A stretch of DNA of 64,000 bases, taken from the NCBI GenBank assembly GCA_039583875.1, contig CM077151.1, positions 25,600,208 through 25,664,207 of the forward strand, in the 5' to 3' direction. The position numbers and the translations under genes were made by a program. Shown here one piece after another: positions 52,931 to 62,778 of this stretch. The stretch comes from Platanthera guangdongensis (taxonomy: Eukaryota > Streptophyta > Magnoliopsida > Asparagales > Orchidaceae). Position 1 is the stretch's first letter; every line of letters starts with the position of its first letter. The notes beneath the pieces were generated by a model that did not search any database, was not told the origin of the DNA, and saw nothing but the letters and a program-made list of their open reading frames with translations.

Positions 52931-53124
52931 TGTTACACCCCCGGACGAGGCCCGGCTATTTGGCCGGCAATACAGGCGGCGGCTGAGGCGTGACGGAGGC
53001 GACAACGGGGATGAACCAATTGGTTTAGCCCCCTCTTCATAAGTTTCCCCTTTCCTCCTTCCACAACCCTAATTTCTCTAGTCACCTTAGATCTTCTCTC
53101 TTCTCCTTCTTCTCTTTCCTAACA
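52931..53124 (+). repeat. G3 5' LTR with an internal deletion
   Basis: 194 bp, starting TGTTACACCCCCGGACGAGG and ending TTCTCTTTCCTAACA. It aligns with the 3' LTR except for a missing 140-bp block. The joint is AGTTTC/CCCTTT, and TTTC stands at both edges of the block in the 3' LTR. The lost block contains the TATA box. The primer site TGGTATCAGAGG starts at 53127. Confidence 0.9.
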
Positions 53125-53152
53125 TTTGGTATCAGAGGCTCTTTTCTCCACC

Positions 53153-53786
53153 ATGGTAACCACTCGCACGCAAGAGGAAGTCAGCCGCTTGGAAACCCTA
53201 GAGGACAATCTCGTAGGGTTGACGGATTTGGTGGTCGCAATCGAGGAAAACGTGAAAACTTCAACCCAAATGCTCGAAGAACGGATCGACACCCGAATGG
53301 AAGAGATCATGGCATTTTTGGCACAAAACTTGAAGGGTAAGTCGGTGATGGAGGAGGATCCGGGCGGATCTCCCGCTGCAGGACTCGATCCGCACCGGAT
53401 TGGCCATGCGGGCTCGGTAAGGGGTGCCGGCACCACGCAGGGGGCCAGATCGGGCACGGGGGGCGTTGGCCGGGTCGGAGCAGGCGGGGGTGGCCCCGGC
53501 GGAGTCAGATCGGGCACGCCAGGTGGTCCCGGGTTCGGATCGGGCGTTGGAGGCGCCGGCGGGTTCGAATCGGGCGTGGAGGGGCTCGGCGGGCTTGGAT
53601 CTGGCGCAGGCGGCATCGGGGGTGTCGGCGGGTCTGGAGGTGGCTCCGACGGGATCGGATCGGCCGGATTTAGCTCCGACGGGTACGGCGCAGGCAACGG
53701 TGGCCCCGATGGGTTTGGCACAGCCGGTTTCGACGATTTGGGCGCCAGAGGAGGTGGGTGGCCGGTTCCCCCATATGGAGGAGGGG
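53153..53786 (+). pseudogene. G3 gag, N-terminal part
   Basis: ATG 53153 opens MVTTRTQEEVSRLETLEDNL. A predicted coiled-coil start is followed by a Gly-rich linker (about residues 70-205, GGVGRVGAGGGGPGGV type). The frame runs straight into H1. Removal of H1 and one target duplication would let the frame go on at 55891, so the insertion is the cause of the break. The Pro-rich minus-strand frame across this region is a mirror of the Gly codons. Confidence 0.85.
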
Positions 53787-55882
53787 TAGGGGTGAGGAGT
53801 GAAAACCAAAAACCGACTAAACCGATCAAACCGACCAAACCGCACCGATTTTGAAACCGAACCGCCCGGTCCGGTGTCGGTTTGGTCTGGAGCTTTTGAA
53901 AACCGAAGGACTATCAGTTCGGGTCGGTTTTCAGGTTGTGAAAATCGATCAAACCGAACCGAACCGAGTTTTTTGTTTAACATATTATACTTAAGCATAT
54001 TAATATACTTTTGCATAACCGATCAAACCTGTATAAGTGTTAAGCATATTAATATACTTAAGCATATTAATATATTAAATGTCAGTTTGAGAGAGCTCAT
54101 AGCATTAAGTCATGTTAATATCTTATATTCTTATTTATTTGAGATAGCTGATAGTCTGATAGTGATAGCCACAGGCCCACAGTTTCGGCATACGGGGAAC
54201 GGGTTTCAACTTTCAAGTTTTATTATAATTATTAAGTTCATTTTTTTCTATTTCAGTTTTCCGATAGGGTTTCGTGAATCGTCGGGTCTCCACTCTCCAG
54301 TCTCCACTCTCCGCACTCCGCAATCCAGTTTCCGGTTTCCCACTTTCCAGTTTCCTCCCATTTTCCGGCACCGGCGGTTCGCAAATCACAACCTATCGAT
54401 TAAAGCGGCTCTCGAAGTGTTTATTTGCGGTGGCTGACGTTATAAAAGCAAGGGAAATTCTTGGAATGGCTGAAAGTACAATCTATCGATTGTTTGATCA
54501 CTACAATAATGTTGACAATCCATCTTTAAGTCAAGCTCTAAGTTCTCATGCAACAACCTCAGGTACTTGTAAGGACGACCAAGGAGATGTGGAATATACT
54601 TTTGCAGCTTATCAAAAAAATATGTTTCAAGATGATAATGAAGATGAAGATTCAAGTTCAAAAATTCACAAGTCTGAAATATTGCAATACATAGAGGAGG
54701 ATGCATTGAAGATACAACCGAACTTTGATATCTTAAATTGGTGGAAAATCAACTCTTCGAGGTTTCCGATTGTATCAAAAATAGCTAAAGATATTCTTGC
54801 AATTCCAATATCGACAGTAGCATCCGAGTCGGCTTTTAGCACCGGTGGACGAATCCTTGATCCATTCAGAAGTTCATTACTACCAAAGACTGTTGAAGCA
54901 CTTATTTGTACTAGTGATTTGTTGCGTTGCAAGCCACATAGTAATGACATGGATGAAGTACTCGTGGATGTTGAAAAATACAAAGATTTAGATAAATGTA
55001 ACAATATTACAATATCGATAAGCCAATTTTGTGAGATTGATATCTTTTTATTTTTATGATTTTATATACATAAGTAATTAACACATACTGTTCTTCTTCT
55101 GTAGATATTACTAGCTGAAATGCGCACTCCATTAAGGTCTACGGACCACAATCAAAGGTTAGTATTTTCATATATTTACAATTGATTTCAATATGATATA
55201 TTTTTGCCCAAGAGGCCAAGATGCTGTTATTTTGTAGTTGAAATGCGCTCTTTGCTTCTTTTGTAGTATTCATTGTCACTTTCACATGTGTTTTTCTTCT
55301 CTCCATTGTTTTTTTTCACATTTTAATACTTCATGTTGTGATAAGGTTGATGATGAAGCCTAACTTCTACTAGGATGTAGGTTAACAATCAAACATATTC
55401 TATCTTTTATAATGGTGATGGACACCTGCTTGGCTGCTTCCGATGACTTTTTTAATGAGGAAATTAATTGTCTTATTGCAACTTTGTATTAGTGAGATGA
55501 CTGAAGTGAAGATGTTTATTTCAGCATCTCAAGAATTCTTTATCATCACCAAGCAATCATGGCTATGGATTATACTATTATCTAGATCTTGCGTATGCAT
55601 TGCCATCTGTGATAATATATGCAGTGAAGTGTAAAGGAAGTTTCTGGAAAAATAGGAATTATCAGTCTATATTTTCGTAAGAGAGAGTTATAACAATCTA
55701 GATATGGTTGTTCCCAAAAAACCGACACCGAACCGAAAAAAACCGATTGAAAACCGAACTGACATTGAACTGAACCGACCGAATTCGGTTCGGGTCGGTT
55801 TGGACAAGCCAAAAACCGAGGCATTTCGGTTCGGTTTCGGTTTGGGTCTAAACCGACCCAAACCGAACCGCTTGCAGGTCTA
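53787..55882 (+). mobile_element. hAT transposon H1 inserted in G3 gag
   Basis: 2096 bp flanked by a perfect 8-bp target duplication AGGAGGGG (53779-53786 and 55883-55890), the hallmark of hAT elements. Ends TAGGGGTG and the complement of CAGGTCTA share TAG..CTG-type termini. Both subterminal regions (53797-53980 and 55715-55870) are packed with AACCGA/TCGGTT motifs, the usual transposase-binding style of hAT. It encodes only the C-terminal part of a transposase. Confidence 0.9.
54424..55059 (+). CDS. hAT transposase C-terminal part with dimerisation domain
   Basis: Transposases of the hAT group cut and paste the element and act as dimers through a C-terminal domain. The frame (open from 54274, true similarity from about 54424) shows AREILGMAESTIYRLFDHYN, YTFAAYQKNMFQDDNEDEDS and then the Dimer_Tnp_hAT block: ILNWWKINSSRFPIVSKIAK, DILAIPISTVASESAFSTGG, RILDPFRSSLLPKTVEALIC. 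These include the invariant W..N...P.L..MA.D.L.IP.S...SE..FS..GR pattern. The BED finger and most of the catalytic region are absent, so it cannot transpose H1 alone. The upstream codons (residues before about 50) look like untranslated leader rich in CTCCACTC repeats. Confidence 0.85.
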   Translation, partial: FAVADVIKAREILGMAESTIYRLFDHYNNVDNPSLSQALSSHATTSGTCKDDQGDVEYTFAAYQKNMFQDDNEDEDSSSKIHKSEILQYIEEDALKIQPNFDILNWWKINSSRFPIVSKIAKDILAIPISTVASESAFSTGGRILDPFRSSLLPKTVEALICTSDLLRCKPHSNDMDEVLVDVEKYKDLDKCNNITISISQFCEIDIFLFL

Positions 55883-55890
55883 AGGAGGGG

Positions 55891-56740
55891 AGGGCCTGCT
55901 ACCTCATCCAGCAAGAGGAGGCATGCAGTGGGGTGGTGCTCCGGCGGCGGGGCAGTTTCGTCGTGGCGTCTCGGGCGTGCCTTTTGAACACGAAGAACCA
56001 AGGAGACCGTCGGGATTTGGACAGGAGGCGGGGTTGCGAGGACAGGCCGGTCAGCGGCCGTACATGCCGCCGAAATTGACACGCATGAATTTCCCTCGAT
56101 ATGCCGGAAGGGACGCCTTGGAATGGGTACAGAAGGCGAAGTTGTTTTTCAGCTATCAAGAGGTACCCGGGGTACAGTGGGTGCAACTGGCGTCCTTCCA
56201 CTTGGAGGATGATGCTTTTCAATGGACGCAGTGGTTCCTGCGGGGGCGGGATTATGTTCCGTGGGCAGAGTTTGTTGATGGGTTCACCGCTCGGTTCAGA
56301 CTCCTGGAGTTTGAAGAATTTGAGGCTCTCTTGCTAAAATTACGTCAGAAGGGCACCGTGATGGAATACAGGACGGAGTTCGAAAAGTTGGCAAATATGG
56401 TGCACTGGGAGGAGAAGACACTCTTCAGTTGTTTTGTCTCTGAATTGAAGGACCACTTAAAAGATGAGGTTCAGGCGTACATACCCCGCAGCTTGAATCA
56501 CGCCATCAGTCTGGCCCGCATTCAGGAAGAGCGATTCAACAGGCAGTGGTCCCGAACTACGTTGAGGCCCACTACTACTACACCGGCTACTGCCAGGAAG
56601 GACCCGCCGGTAGCGGGACGACCGACAGTGACACGGCTGTCCTGGAGCGAGTTACAAGCACGAAAGGAAAAAAGACTGTTTCAACTGTGATGAGAAGTTT
56701 ACGGCAGGACACAAATGCTAGAAGGTCCAGGTCTTTATGT
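55891..56740 (+). pseudogene. G3 gag, C-terminal part
   Basis: Continues gag in frame with 53786: MQWGGAPAAGQFRRGVSGVP, MNFPRYAGRDALEWVQKAKL, WTQWFLRGRDYVPWAEFVDG, the retrotransposon gag core (LRQKGTVMEYRTEFEKLANM, FVSELKDHLKDEVQAYIPRS) and LSWSELQARKEK. A frameshift in the A-run at about 56668 leads to the knuckle KDCFNCDEKFTAGHKC (CX2CX4HX4C type), directly followed by stop TAG 56719. Confidence 0.87.
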
Positions 56741-57144
56741 TACAACAGGAGGTGGATGACGAGTTGAGTCCAGAGGAGCTGGACTTCGGAGGCAACTTGG
56801 ACCTGACCGAGCTCGGGGTCTCTCTGCATGCCATGGAGGGGTGTAACCCCCCGCCGCTTACTATGCGGCTTGCGGGGCGGGTCCGACAAGAGAAGGTGAC
56901 CATCGTGGTGGACAGCGAGAGTACGCACAATTTCATCCATCCGGATGTGGCACAGAAGATTGGGCATTTGATTGACACTGGGGATGCCTTCCAGGTCATG
57001 GTGGCCAATGACAGCAAATTGCAATGTCAGGGTGTACTGAAGGGAGTGGAGGTTCGGATGCAGGGGTACGTCGGTCGCACAGATGTCTATCTTTTACTCA
57101 TTCGGGGCTCGAACATGGTGCTGGGAGTTCAGTGGCTGCAGTAG
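56737..57144 (+). pseudogene. G3 protease region
   Basis: The frame contains LGVSLHAMEGCNPPPLTMRL, VVDSESTHNFIHPDVA (about 56908-56950) and VYLLLIRGSNMVLGVQWLQ, ending in TAG 57142. Gypsy proteases have DSGS/DSGA; the Gly of the catalytic triad is Glu here, so the enzyme would be inactive. Confidence 0.85.
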
Positions 57145-58851
57145 TTGAGGAGGGTCACCTTCGATTGGGACCAGATGACAATGGGGTTCTTGCAGAGTGG
57201 GAAGCAGTTCTATTTGCGGGGTCTCACTTCTTCGCCGGTCAAGGAGATTTCTCTACGCAGTCTCCAACAGCTCGAGGAGGCGGGAAGTTTGATGGCGGTA
57301 CTTTTGGGGATGAGGACAGATGAGATGGAGTCAGTTGAGGTGCCTATGCAGATGCAGGCTTTGGTAGAGCAGTACATGGACATTTTCCAGAAGCCACGTA
57401 CACTTCCGCCTTCACGGTTTCGGGATCATCATATTGTACTCAAGACAGGGACAGAACCTCCCAATATCCGACCCTACAGGTACCCGCACATGCAGAAGGC
57501 CGAGATTGAGTGCAGCGTACGAGAGATGCTCGATGCAGGCATCATAAGGCTGATCACGAGTTCCTTCTCGGCTCCGATCATTGTCGTCAAGAAAAAGGAT
57601 GGGTCTTAGCGGTTTTGTGTAGATTATCGTGCCCTGAACAGTGTCACACTGAAGGATAAGTTTTTGATCTCGTTGATTGAGGAGCTGTTAGACGAGTTAC
57701 ATGGGGCGACACGGTTCACCAAGCTTGTTCTACGGTCTGGATATTACCAGATCCTCATGAAGGAGGAAGACATCCATAAGACAACATTCAGGACTCTTGA
57801 CGGTCATTATGAATTCTTGGTGATGGCCAACGGGTTGACGGGTGAACCGTCAACCTTCCAGGCGAATATGAACAAGATCTTCAGGGACCTTCGTCACTTC
57901 GTGCTCATCTTCTTCGATGATATCCTTATTTACAGTGCTACTTGGGAGGACCACTTGCGCCATGTTGACCAGGTATTCTCCATTTTACGCCAGCACTAGT
58001 TGTATGCTAAGAGATCGAAGTGTTCGTTTGGTCAAGAGTAAGTGGAGTATCTGGGGCACTTGGTCTCGGCCGAAGGGGTGAAAGCCGATCCTCGGAAGAT
58101 TGAGAGCATGGTCTCTTGGCCGCGGCCCCAGACCCTTCGGGCTCTGCGGGGATTCTTGGGCTTTACCGGCTACTACCGGCGGTTCGTACATGATTACGGG
58201 AAGATTGTCAGGCCACTGACACAACTGTTACAAAAGGACGCTTTTTCTTGGCAAGATGAGGCTGAGGCTGCTTTTCAGGCACTCAAGCGGGCTATGACGA
58301 CGACTCCAGTCTTAGCACTCCCGGATTTCACCAAGAAGTTCGTCGTGGAGACGGATGCCTCCGGGGTGGGATTGGGTGCTATGTTGATGCAGGAAGGGCG
58401 GTTGATTGCCTTTTACAGCAAGGCATTGGATCCAAGGACGTTGGGATTATCGGCTTATGAGAAAGAGATGTTGGTCGTCATCCATGTCATAGGCCTCTGG
58501 CGACCGTACCTATTGGGCCGTCATTTCAAGATTCGAACAGATCATCAGAGTTTGAAGCACTTCTTGGACCAGCGGGTTTCCTCCCCCCTACAACAGAAAT
58601 GGGTCACCAAGCTTTTGGGGTACGACTACGAGATTGTTTACCGACAAGGGAAGGCCAATCGGGTTGTTGATGCCTTGTCTCGCTTGCCGGAGGGCACTTT
58701 AGACCACATTTCTGCCCCCCAGCTGGATGCTATCGATGAGATTCAGGAGGAGGTCCAGCACGACCCCGAGCTGCAAGCTATTGTGCAGGATCTACGGCAG
58801 GCGCGTGAGGCAGCTCCAGGCTATCATCTACAAAATGACCGGTTATACTAA
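57145..58851 (+). pseudogene. G3 reverse transcriptase and RNase H with four internal stops
   Basis: Read through stops, the RT shows RPYRYPHMQKAEIECSVREM, [20 protein letters not shown] (TAG 57607 in place of Trp), [16 protein letters not shown] [20 protein letters not shown] (about 57900-57960), LRQH-stop-LYAKRSKC (TAG 57997), FGQE-stop-VEYLGHLVS (TAA 58039) and FLGFTGYYRRFVHDYGKIV. RNase H shows VETDASGVGLGAMLMQEGRL, YEKEMLVVIHVIGLWRPYLL and RTDHQSLKHFLDQRV. The frame ends LQNDRLY with TAA 58849. All domains align without large gaps. Confidence 0.88.
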
Positions 58852-60294
58852 CGGGGTCGGGTGGTCATACCCTCTCAGTCGGCTTGGAGGACGATCATGA
58901 TGCACGAGTTCCACTCGTCCCCGACGGGCGGCCACGCCGGTGTTCTCTGCACTCTTCAGCGGACACGGGTCAATGTGTTTTGGAAGGGAATGCGACAGGA
59001 TATTCAATTATTTGTTCAACAGTGTGACGTGTGCCAGCGACAGAAGTACGAGACCACCTCCCCGGCTGGGCTACTTACGCCCTTGGAGATTCTGCACCAG
59101 ATTTGGGATACCGTGTCCATGGATTTCATTGATGGTTTGCCTCGGTCTAAGGGCAAGACGGTCATTTTGGTGGTGGTTGATAAGTTGTCCAAATACGGGC
59201 ATTTCCTCGTCCTGAGCCATCCCTATACCGGCGAGTCTGTTGCTGCTCTTTTCACTCGCGAAATTGTTCGGCTTCATGGCATCCCTCGGGCGATCATCTC
59301 GGATCGAGATCCCACTTTTGTTGGCAATTTTTGGCGGGAACTCTTTCGTTTACAAGGGACCACCATGCGCTTCAGCACGGCTCACCATCCGCAAACGGAC
59401 GGTCAGACTGAGGTATTGAATCGGGGCATAGAGACCTACCTTCGATGCTTCGTCATGGACGAGCCGCGCAAGTGGACGAGTTGGTTGCATTGGGCTGAAT
59501 ACTGCTTCAACACTTCCTATCATTCAGCCAGCAAGCTGACTCCCTTTGAGGTGGTCTACGAGCGTCTGCCTCCTTCTCTGAGCAATTATGAGTCGGGTGG
59601 TACGACAGTGGCAGCAGTTGACCGAGCACTCCGTCACCGTGACCACACACTTGCTACCTTGCGGGAGAATCTCCAGATGGCACAGGATCGTATGAAGGCA
59701 CAGGCGGACAGACATCGCACCGAGCGGGAATTTCATGTGGGGGACGAGGTTTTTCTCAAGCTCCGCCCTTATCGGCAGTTGTCTGCTGCACAGCGGACGA
59801 ATCAAAAGCTAGCACCCCGTTATTATGGTCCATTTCGGATCACCCGGCGGATGGGACCAGTTGCTTATACGTTGGCGCTACCTGAAGGATCCAGGATACA
59901 TCCCACTTTTCACGTCTCCATGTTGAAGTGGAAGATTGGCGACACTGTCCAGGTCAGCCCTTGTTTGCCAGAAGCTACTAGCGGGGGCGAGCTGCGCCCA
60001 ATTCCTGACGACGTACTTTTGATCAAGTGGAAGCGTCGCTGCACGGCGTAGTGTCCTGAGCTACTGGTCAAGTGGAAGGGTCTCGGCACAGAGCACAATA
60101 CCTGGGTGGATTTGCTAGAGTTTCGGGAGCTCTACCCTGATTACCACCTTGGGGACAAGCTGGTTTTTGATGGGGAGGGGAATGTTACGCCCCCGGACGA
60201 GGCCCGACTATTTGGCCGGCAATACAGACGGCGGCTGAGGCGTGACGGAGGCGACAACGGGGCTGAACCAATTGGTTCAACCCCCTCTTCATAA
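58852..60294 (+). pseudogene. G3 integrase and chromodomain, running into the 3' LTR
   Basis: The integrase zinc finger HEFHSSPTGGHAGVLCTLQR ... QQCDVCQRQK is followed by the core with D in TVSMDFIDGL, D in AIISDRDPTF and E in QTDGQTEVLNRGIE. The C-terminal GPFRITRRMGPVAYTLALPE and HPTFHVSMLK come next. Stop TAG 60049 precedes the chromodomain half CPELLVKWKGLGTEHNTWVD, LLEFRELYPDY. The last 37 codons (from 60183) lie inside the 3' LTR and end at TAA 60292. Confidence 0.88.
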
Positions 60295-60516
60295 GTTTCG
60301 GCCCAAGGGGGGCTGAACCAAGTTGGTTCAGCCCCCATTGGGGGTGGTCGGCCCCCTTGGCCTGCCGGCCATGGGTCCGGGTATAAATATACCGGATCCC
60401 CTCTTTGGATGGATATGAAAAATATTATTCAGGTATTTCCCCTTTCCTCCTTCCTCAGCCCTAATTTCTCTAGCCACCTTAGATCTTCTCTCTTCTCCTT
60501 CTTCTCCTTCCTAACA
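60183..60516 (+). repeat. G3 3' LTR, full length
   Basis: 334 bp, preceded by the polypurine tract GATGGGGAGGGGAA. TATAAATA is at 60382-60389. It contains the 140-bp block missing from the 5' LTR, with an inverted GGGGGCTGAACCAAG.TGGTTCAGCCCCC hairpin at about 60308-60338. Confidence 0.9.
60382..60389 (+). promoter_or_regulatory. TATA box in G3 3' LTR
   Basis: TATAAATA within GGGTATAAATATACCGG. The equivalent block is deleted from the 5' LTR, so only this downstream LTR keeps a core promoter. Confidence 0.6.
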
Positions 60517-60521
60517 ACCTA

Positions 60522-61200
60522 AGTCATGAGTTTGGTGATCATCTGAAAAAATGTGGTATTGTGTCACAACTTACTCCACCTAAAACATCACAGCATAATG
60601 GTGTGTCTGAGAGCAGGAATCGTATTCTGTTAGACATGGTACGGTCGATGATAAGTCATGCAAAACTGCATGTTTCCTTTTTGGGGTTTTGCTCTAGAAA
60701 CTGCTGCTTTAACAATAAATCGTGCTTCAACGAAAGCGGTTCTAAAGACACCATATGAGATATGGACTGAGAAGCGTCCTAATATGTCGTTCATTAAGAT
60801 TTGGGGTTGTGAGGCATACGTGAGACGTCAAATGTCTGACAAGCTGCAACTCAAATCAGATAAGGGTTATCTTGTGAGATATCCTGAGAAAACTAAAGGG
60901 TACTATTTCTACCTACCATCCAAGAGCAAAGTGTTTGTCGTGAGCACTGACATCTTTTTTGAGAAAGAGTTCTTAAGTAAAAATATTGTCAGGGTAGAAC
61001 TTGAAGAAGTTCAAGAACCACAAACTGTAAATGAACCAAAATTGGAACCTGAGCCAGGACTACAAGTTGTTGTAGCTTGAGAACCTGCTCGGGAAACACA
61101 AGTTCCACGTAGATCTGGTAGACCAAGGTTTGAGTCTGAGAGATATGGAATTCTCGTGTCTCAAATAGGTAATGTGTTGTTTATGGATCATAGTGATGAG
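60522..61200 (+). pseudogene. Copia C4 integrase C-terminal half
   Basis: Resumes after G3 with LSHEFGDHLKKCGIVSQLTP, PKTSQHNGVSESRNRILLDM (catalytic E region). After a frame change near 60690 come ALETAALTINRASTKAVLKT, PYEIWTEKRPNMSFIKIWGC, YLVRYPEKTKGYYFYLPSKS and a linker rich in Glu/Pro ending VVA and TGA 61078. Then RSGRPRFESERYGILV, the start of the RT leader, follows. Confidence 0.83.
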
Positions 61201-62244
61201 CATGCAACCTACCAAGAGGCTATGAGTCGACCGGACTCCGAGAAGTGACTTGAGGCCATGAAATCTGAGATGAACTTCATGTATGAAAACCAAGTTTGGA
61301 CCTTGGTCGAACCACCTGAAGGGGTAAGACTCGTAGTGTGCAAGTGGGTCTTCAAAAAGAAGACCGACATAGATGAGAATGTACAAACATTAAAAGGGCG
61401 ACTGATGGCTGAAGGTTTCAAGCAAATTCATGATATTGACTATGATGTGACTTTTTCCCCTGTTGTCATGATTAAGTCCATCAGAATTCTATTTGCTATT
61501 GCTGCGTATTATGACTACGAGATCTGACAGATGAATGTCAAAACGGTTTTCCTAAATGGAAATCTACTTGAGGAAGTGTATATGACACAACTCGAGGGTT
61601 TTGTATCTCCAGGTGAAGCCACTAAAATATGCAAGCTGCAGAGATCCATTTATGGATTAAAATGGGGTTCTCGAAGTTAGAATCTTCGTTTTAATGAAAA
61701 GATCAAAAAGTATGGTTTTATCAAAAACGAGGATGAACCGTGTGTTTACAAACGGATTAGTGAGAGCATAGTTGTCTTTCTGATATTGTATATAAATGAC
61801 ATACTGCTTATCGGGAATGACAAACCGACCCTGCAAGTTGTTAAGAACAACCTAGGGGACTGTTTTTTAATGAAGGACTTGGGTGAAACGACTTATATAC
61901 TTGGTATTAAGATCTATAGAGATAGATCAAATAAGTTGTTAGGTTTGACTCAAAGTACGTACATTGACAAGGTGTTGAAGCGGTTCAACATGCTTGAGTC
62001 CAAGAAAGGATTCTTGCACATGTCTCATGGTGTGAGTCTCTCTAAGGACCAGTGTCCTAAGTCTTGTGAAGATAAGGACCGCATGAAGTTGATTCCATAT
62101 GCTTCGGCAATTGGGGCAATCATGTACGCAATGGTATATATTAGACTCGATGTCTCTTATGTCTTGAGCGTGACTAGCAGGTATCAGTCTGATCACGGTG
62201 AAAGTCACTGGATTGTCGTTAAGAATATCCTGAAGTACTTGTGA
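61200..62244 (+). pseudogene. Copia C4 reverse transcriptase with several Trp/Arg-to-stop changes
   Basis: TYQEAMSRPDSEK-stop (TGA 61246), EMNFMYENQVWTLVEPPEGV, LVVCKWVFKKKTDIDENVQT, DVTFSPVVMIKSIRILFAIA, YDYEI-stop (TGA 61525)-QMNVKTVFLNGNLLEEVYMT, IYGLKWGSRS-stop (TAG 61678)-NLRFNEKI, VVFLILYINDILLIGNDKPT (the usual YVDD reads YIND), ILGIKIYRDRSNKLLGLTQS, DVSYVLSVTSRYQSDHGESH, NILKYL-stop (TGA 62242). The second catalytic Asp region is altered to IND, so the enzyme would be impaired even without stops. Confidence 0.85.
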
Positions 62245-62778
62245 AGCACTAAGGATACGTTCTTGGTATTAGGTGGAGAGGAAGAGCTCATTATAAGGGG
62301 TTACACGGATGCTAGCTTCCAAACTGATATGGGCGACTCTAAGTCTCAGTCATGTTTCATATTTTGCCTTAATGGAGGTACTGTTAGCTGGAAAAGTTCC
62401 AAACAGGAGACTGTTGTTGATTCTACAACTGAGGCCGAGTATATCGTCGTTGCAAATGCAGCGAAGGAGGCTGTATGGATTAGGAAATTCATCGGCGAGT
62501 TAGATGTAGTTCCTAGCATTGTTTGTCCCGAAGATCTCTACTGTGACAACAACGGTGCAATTGCACTTGCTTCGGAACCTAGATCTCATCAGCGCTCCAA
62601 GCACATACTTCGGCGGTTCCATGTAATTCGAGAGATTGTCAATCGAGGAGATGTGAGCATTAGCAGAGTGTCGACTGAAGAAAACATTGCAGATCCACTG
62701 ACAAAGGCTCTAGCGCAAAGAAAGTATGACAGTCATGTTAGATCTATGGGTGTACGATACCTTAATGATCAGCCCTAG
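62245..62778 (+). pseudogene. Copia C4 RNase H and pol end
   Basis: A long undamaged stretch: LIIRGYTDASFQTDMGDSKS, CFIFCLNGGTVSWKSSKQET, DSTTEAEYIVVANAAKEAVW, IRKFIGELDVVPSIVCPEDL, YCDNNGAIALASEPRSHQRS, ENIADPLTKALAQRKYDSHV, ending at TAG 62776. Residues D, E and D of RNase H are seen in TDASFQ, TEAEY and CDNNGA. Confidence 0.87.

Larger units (their letters stand above)
52931..60516 (+). mobile_element. Ty3/gypsy chromovirus G3 inserted in copia C4
   Basis: Flanked by a perfect 5-bp target duplication ACCTA (52926-52930 and 60517-60521). Order is LTR, methionine-tRNA primer site, gag, protease, RT, RNase H, integrase, chromodomain, LTR. Without the hAT element H1 it is about 5.5 kb long, a size close to Reina-type chromoviruses. 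The 5' LTR is 140 bp shorter than the 3' LTR, and pol has several stop codons, so it is inactive. Confidence 0.92.

Noticed and set aside
53119..53838. Long Pro-rich minus-strand frame opposite G3 gag
   Set aside because: A mirror of the Gly-rich gag codons on the plus strand; the plus frame has a proper start and continues to gag motifs.
54274..54430. N-terminal extension of the hAT transposase frame
   Set aside because: The codons are CT-rich repeats like an untranslated leader; no BED finger or similarity until about 54424.
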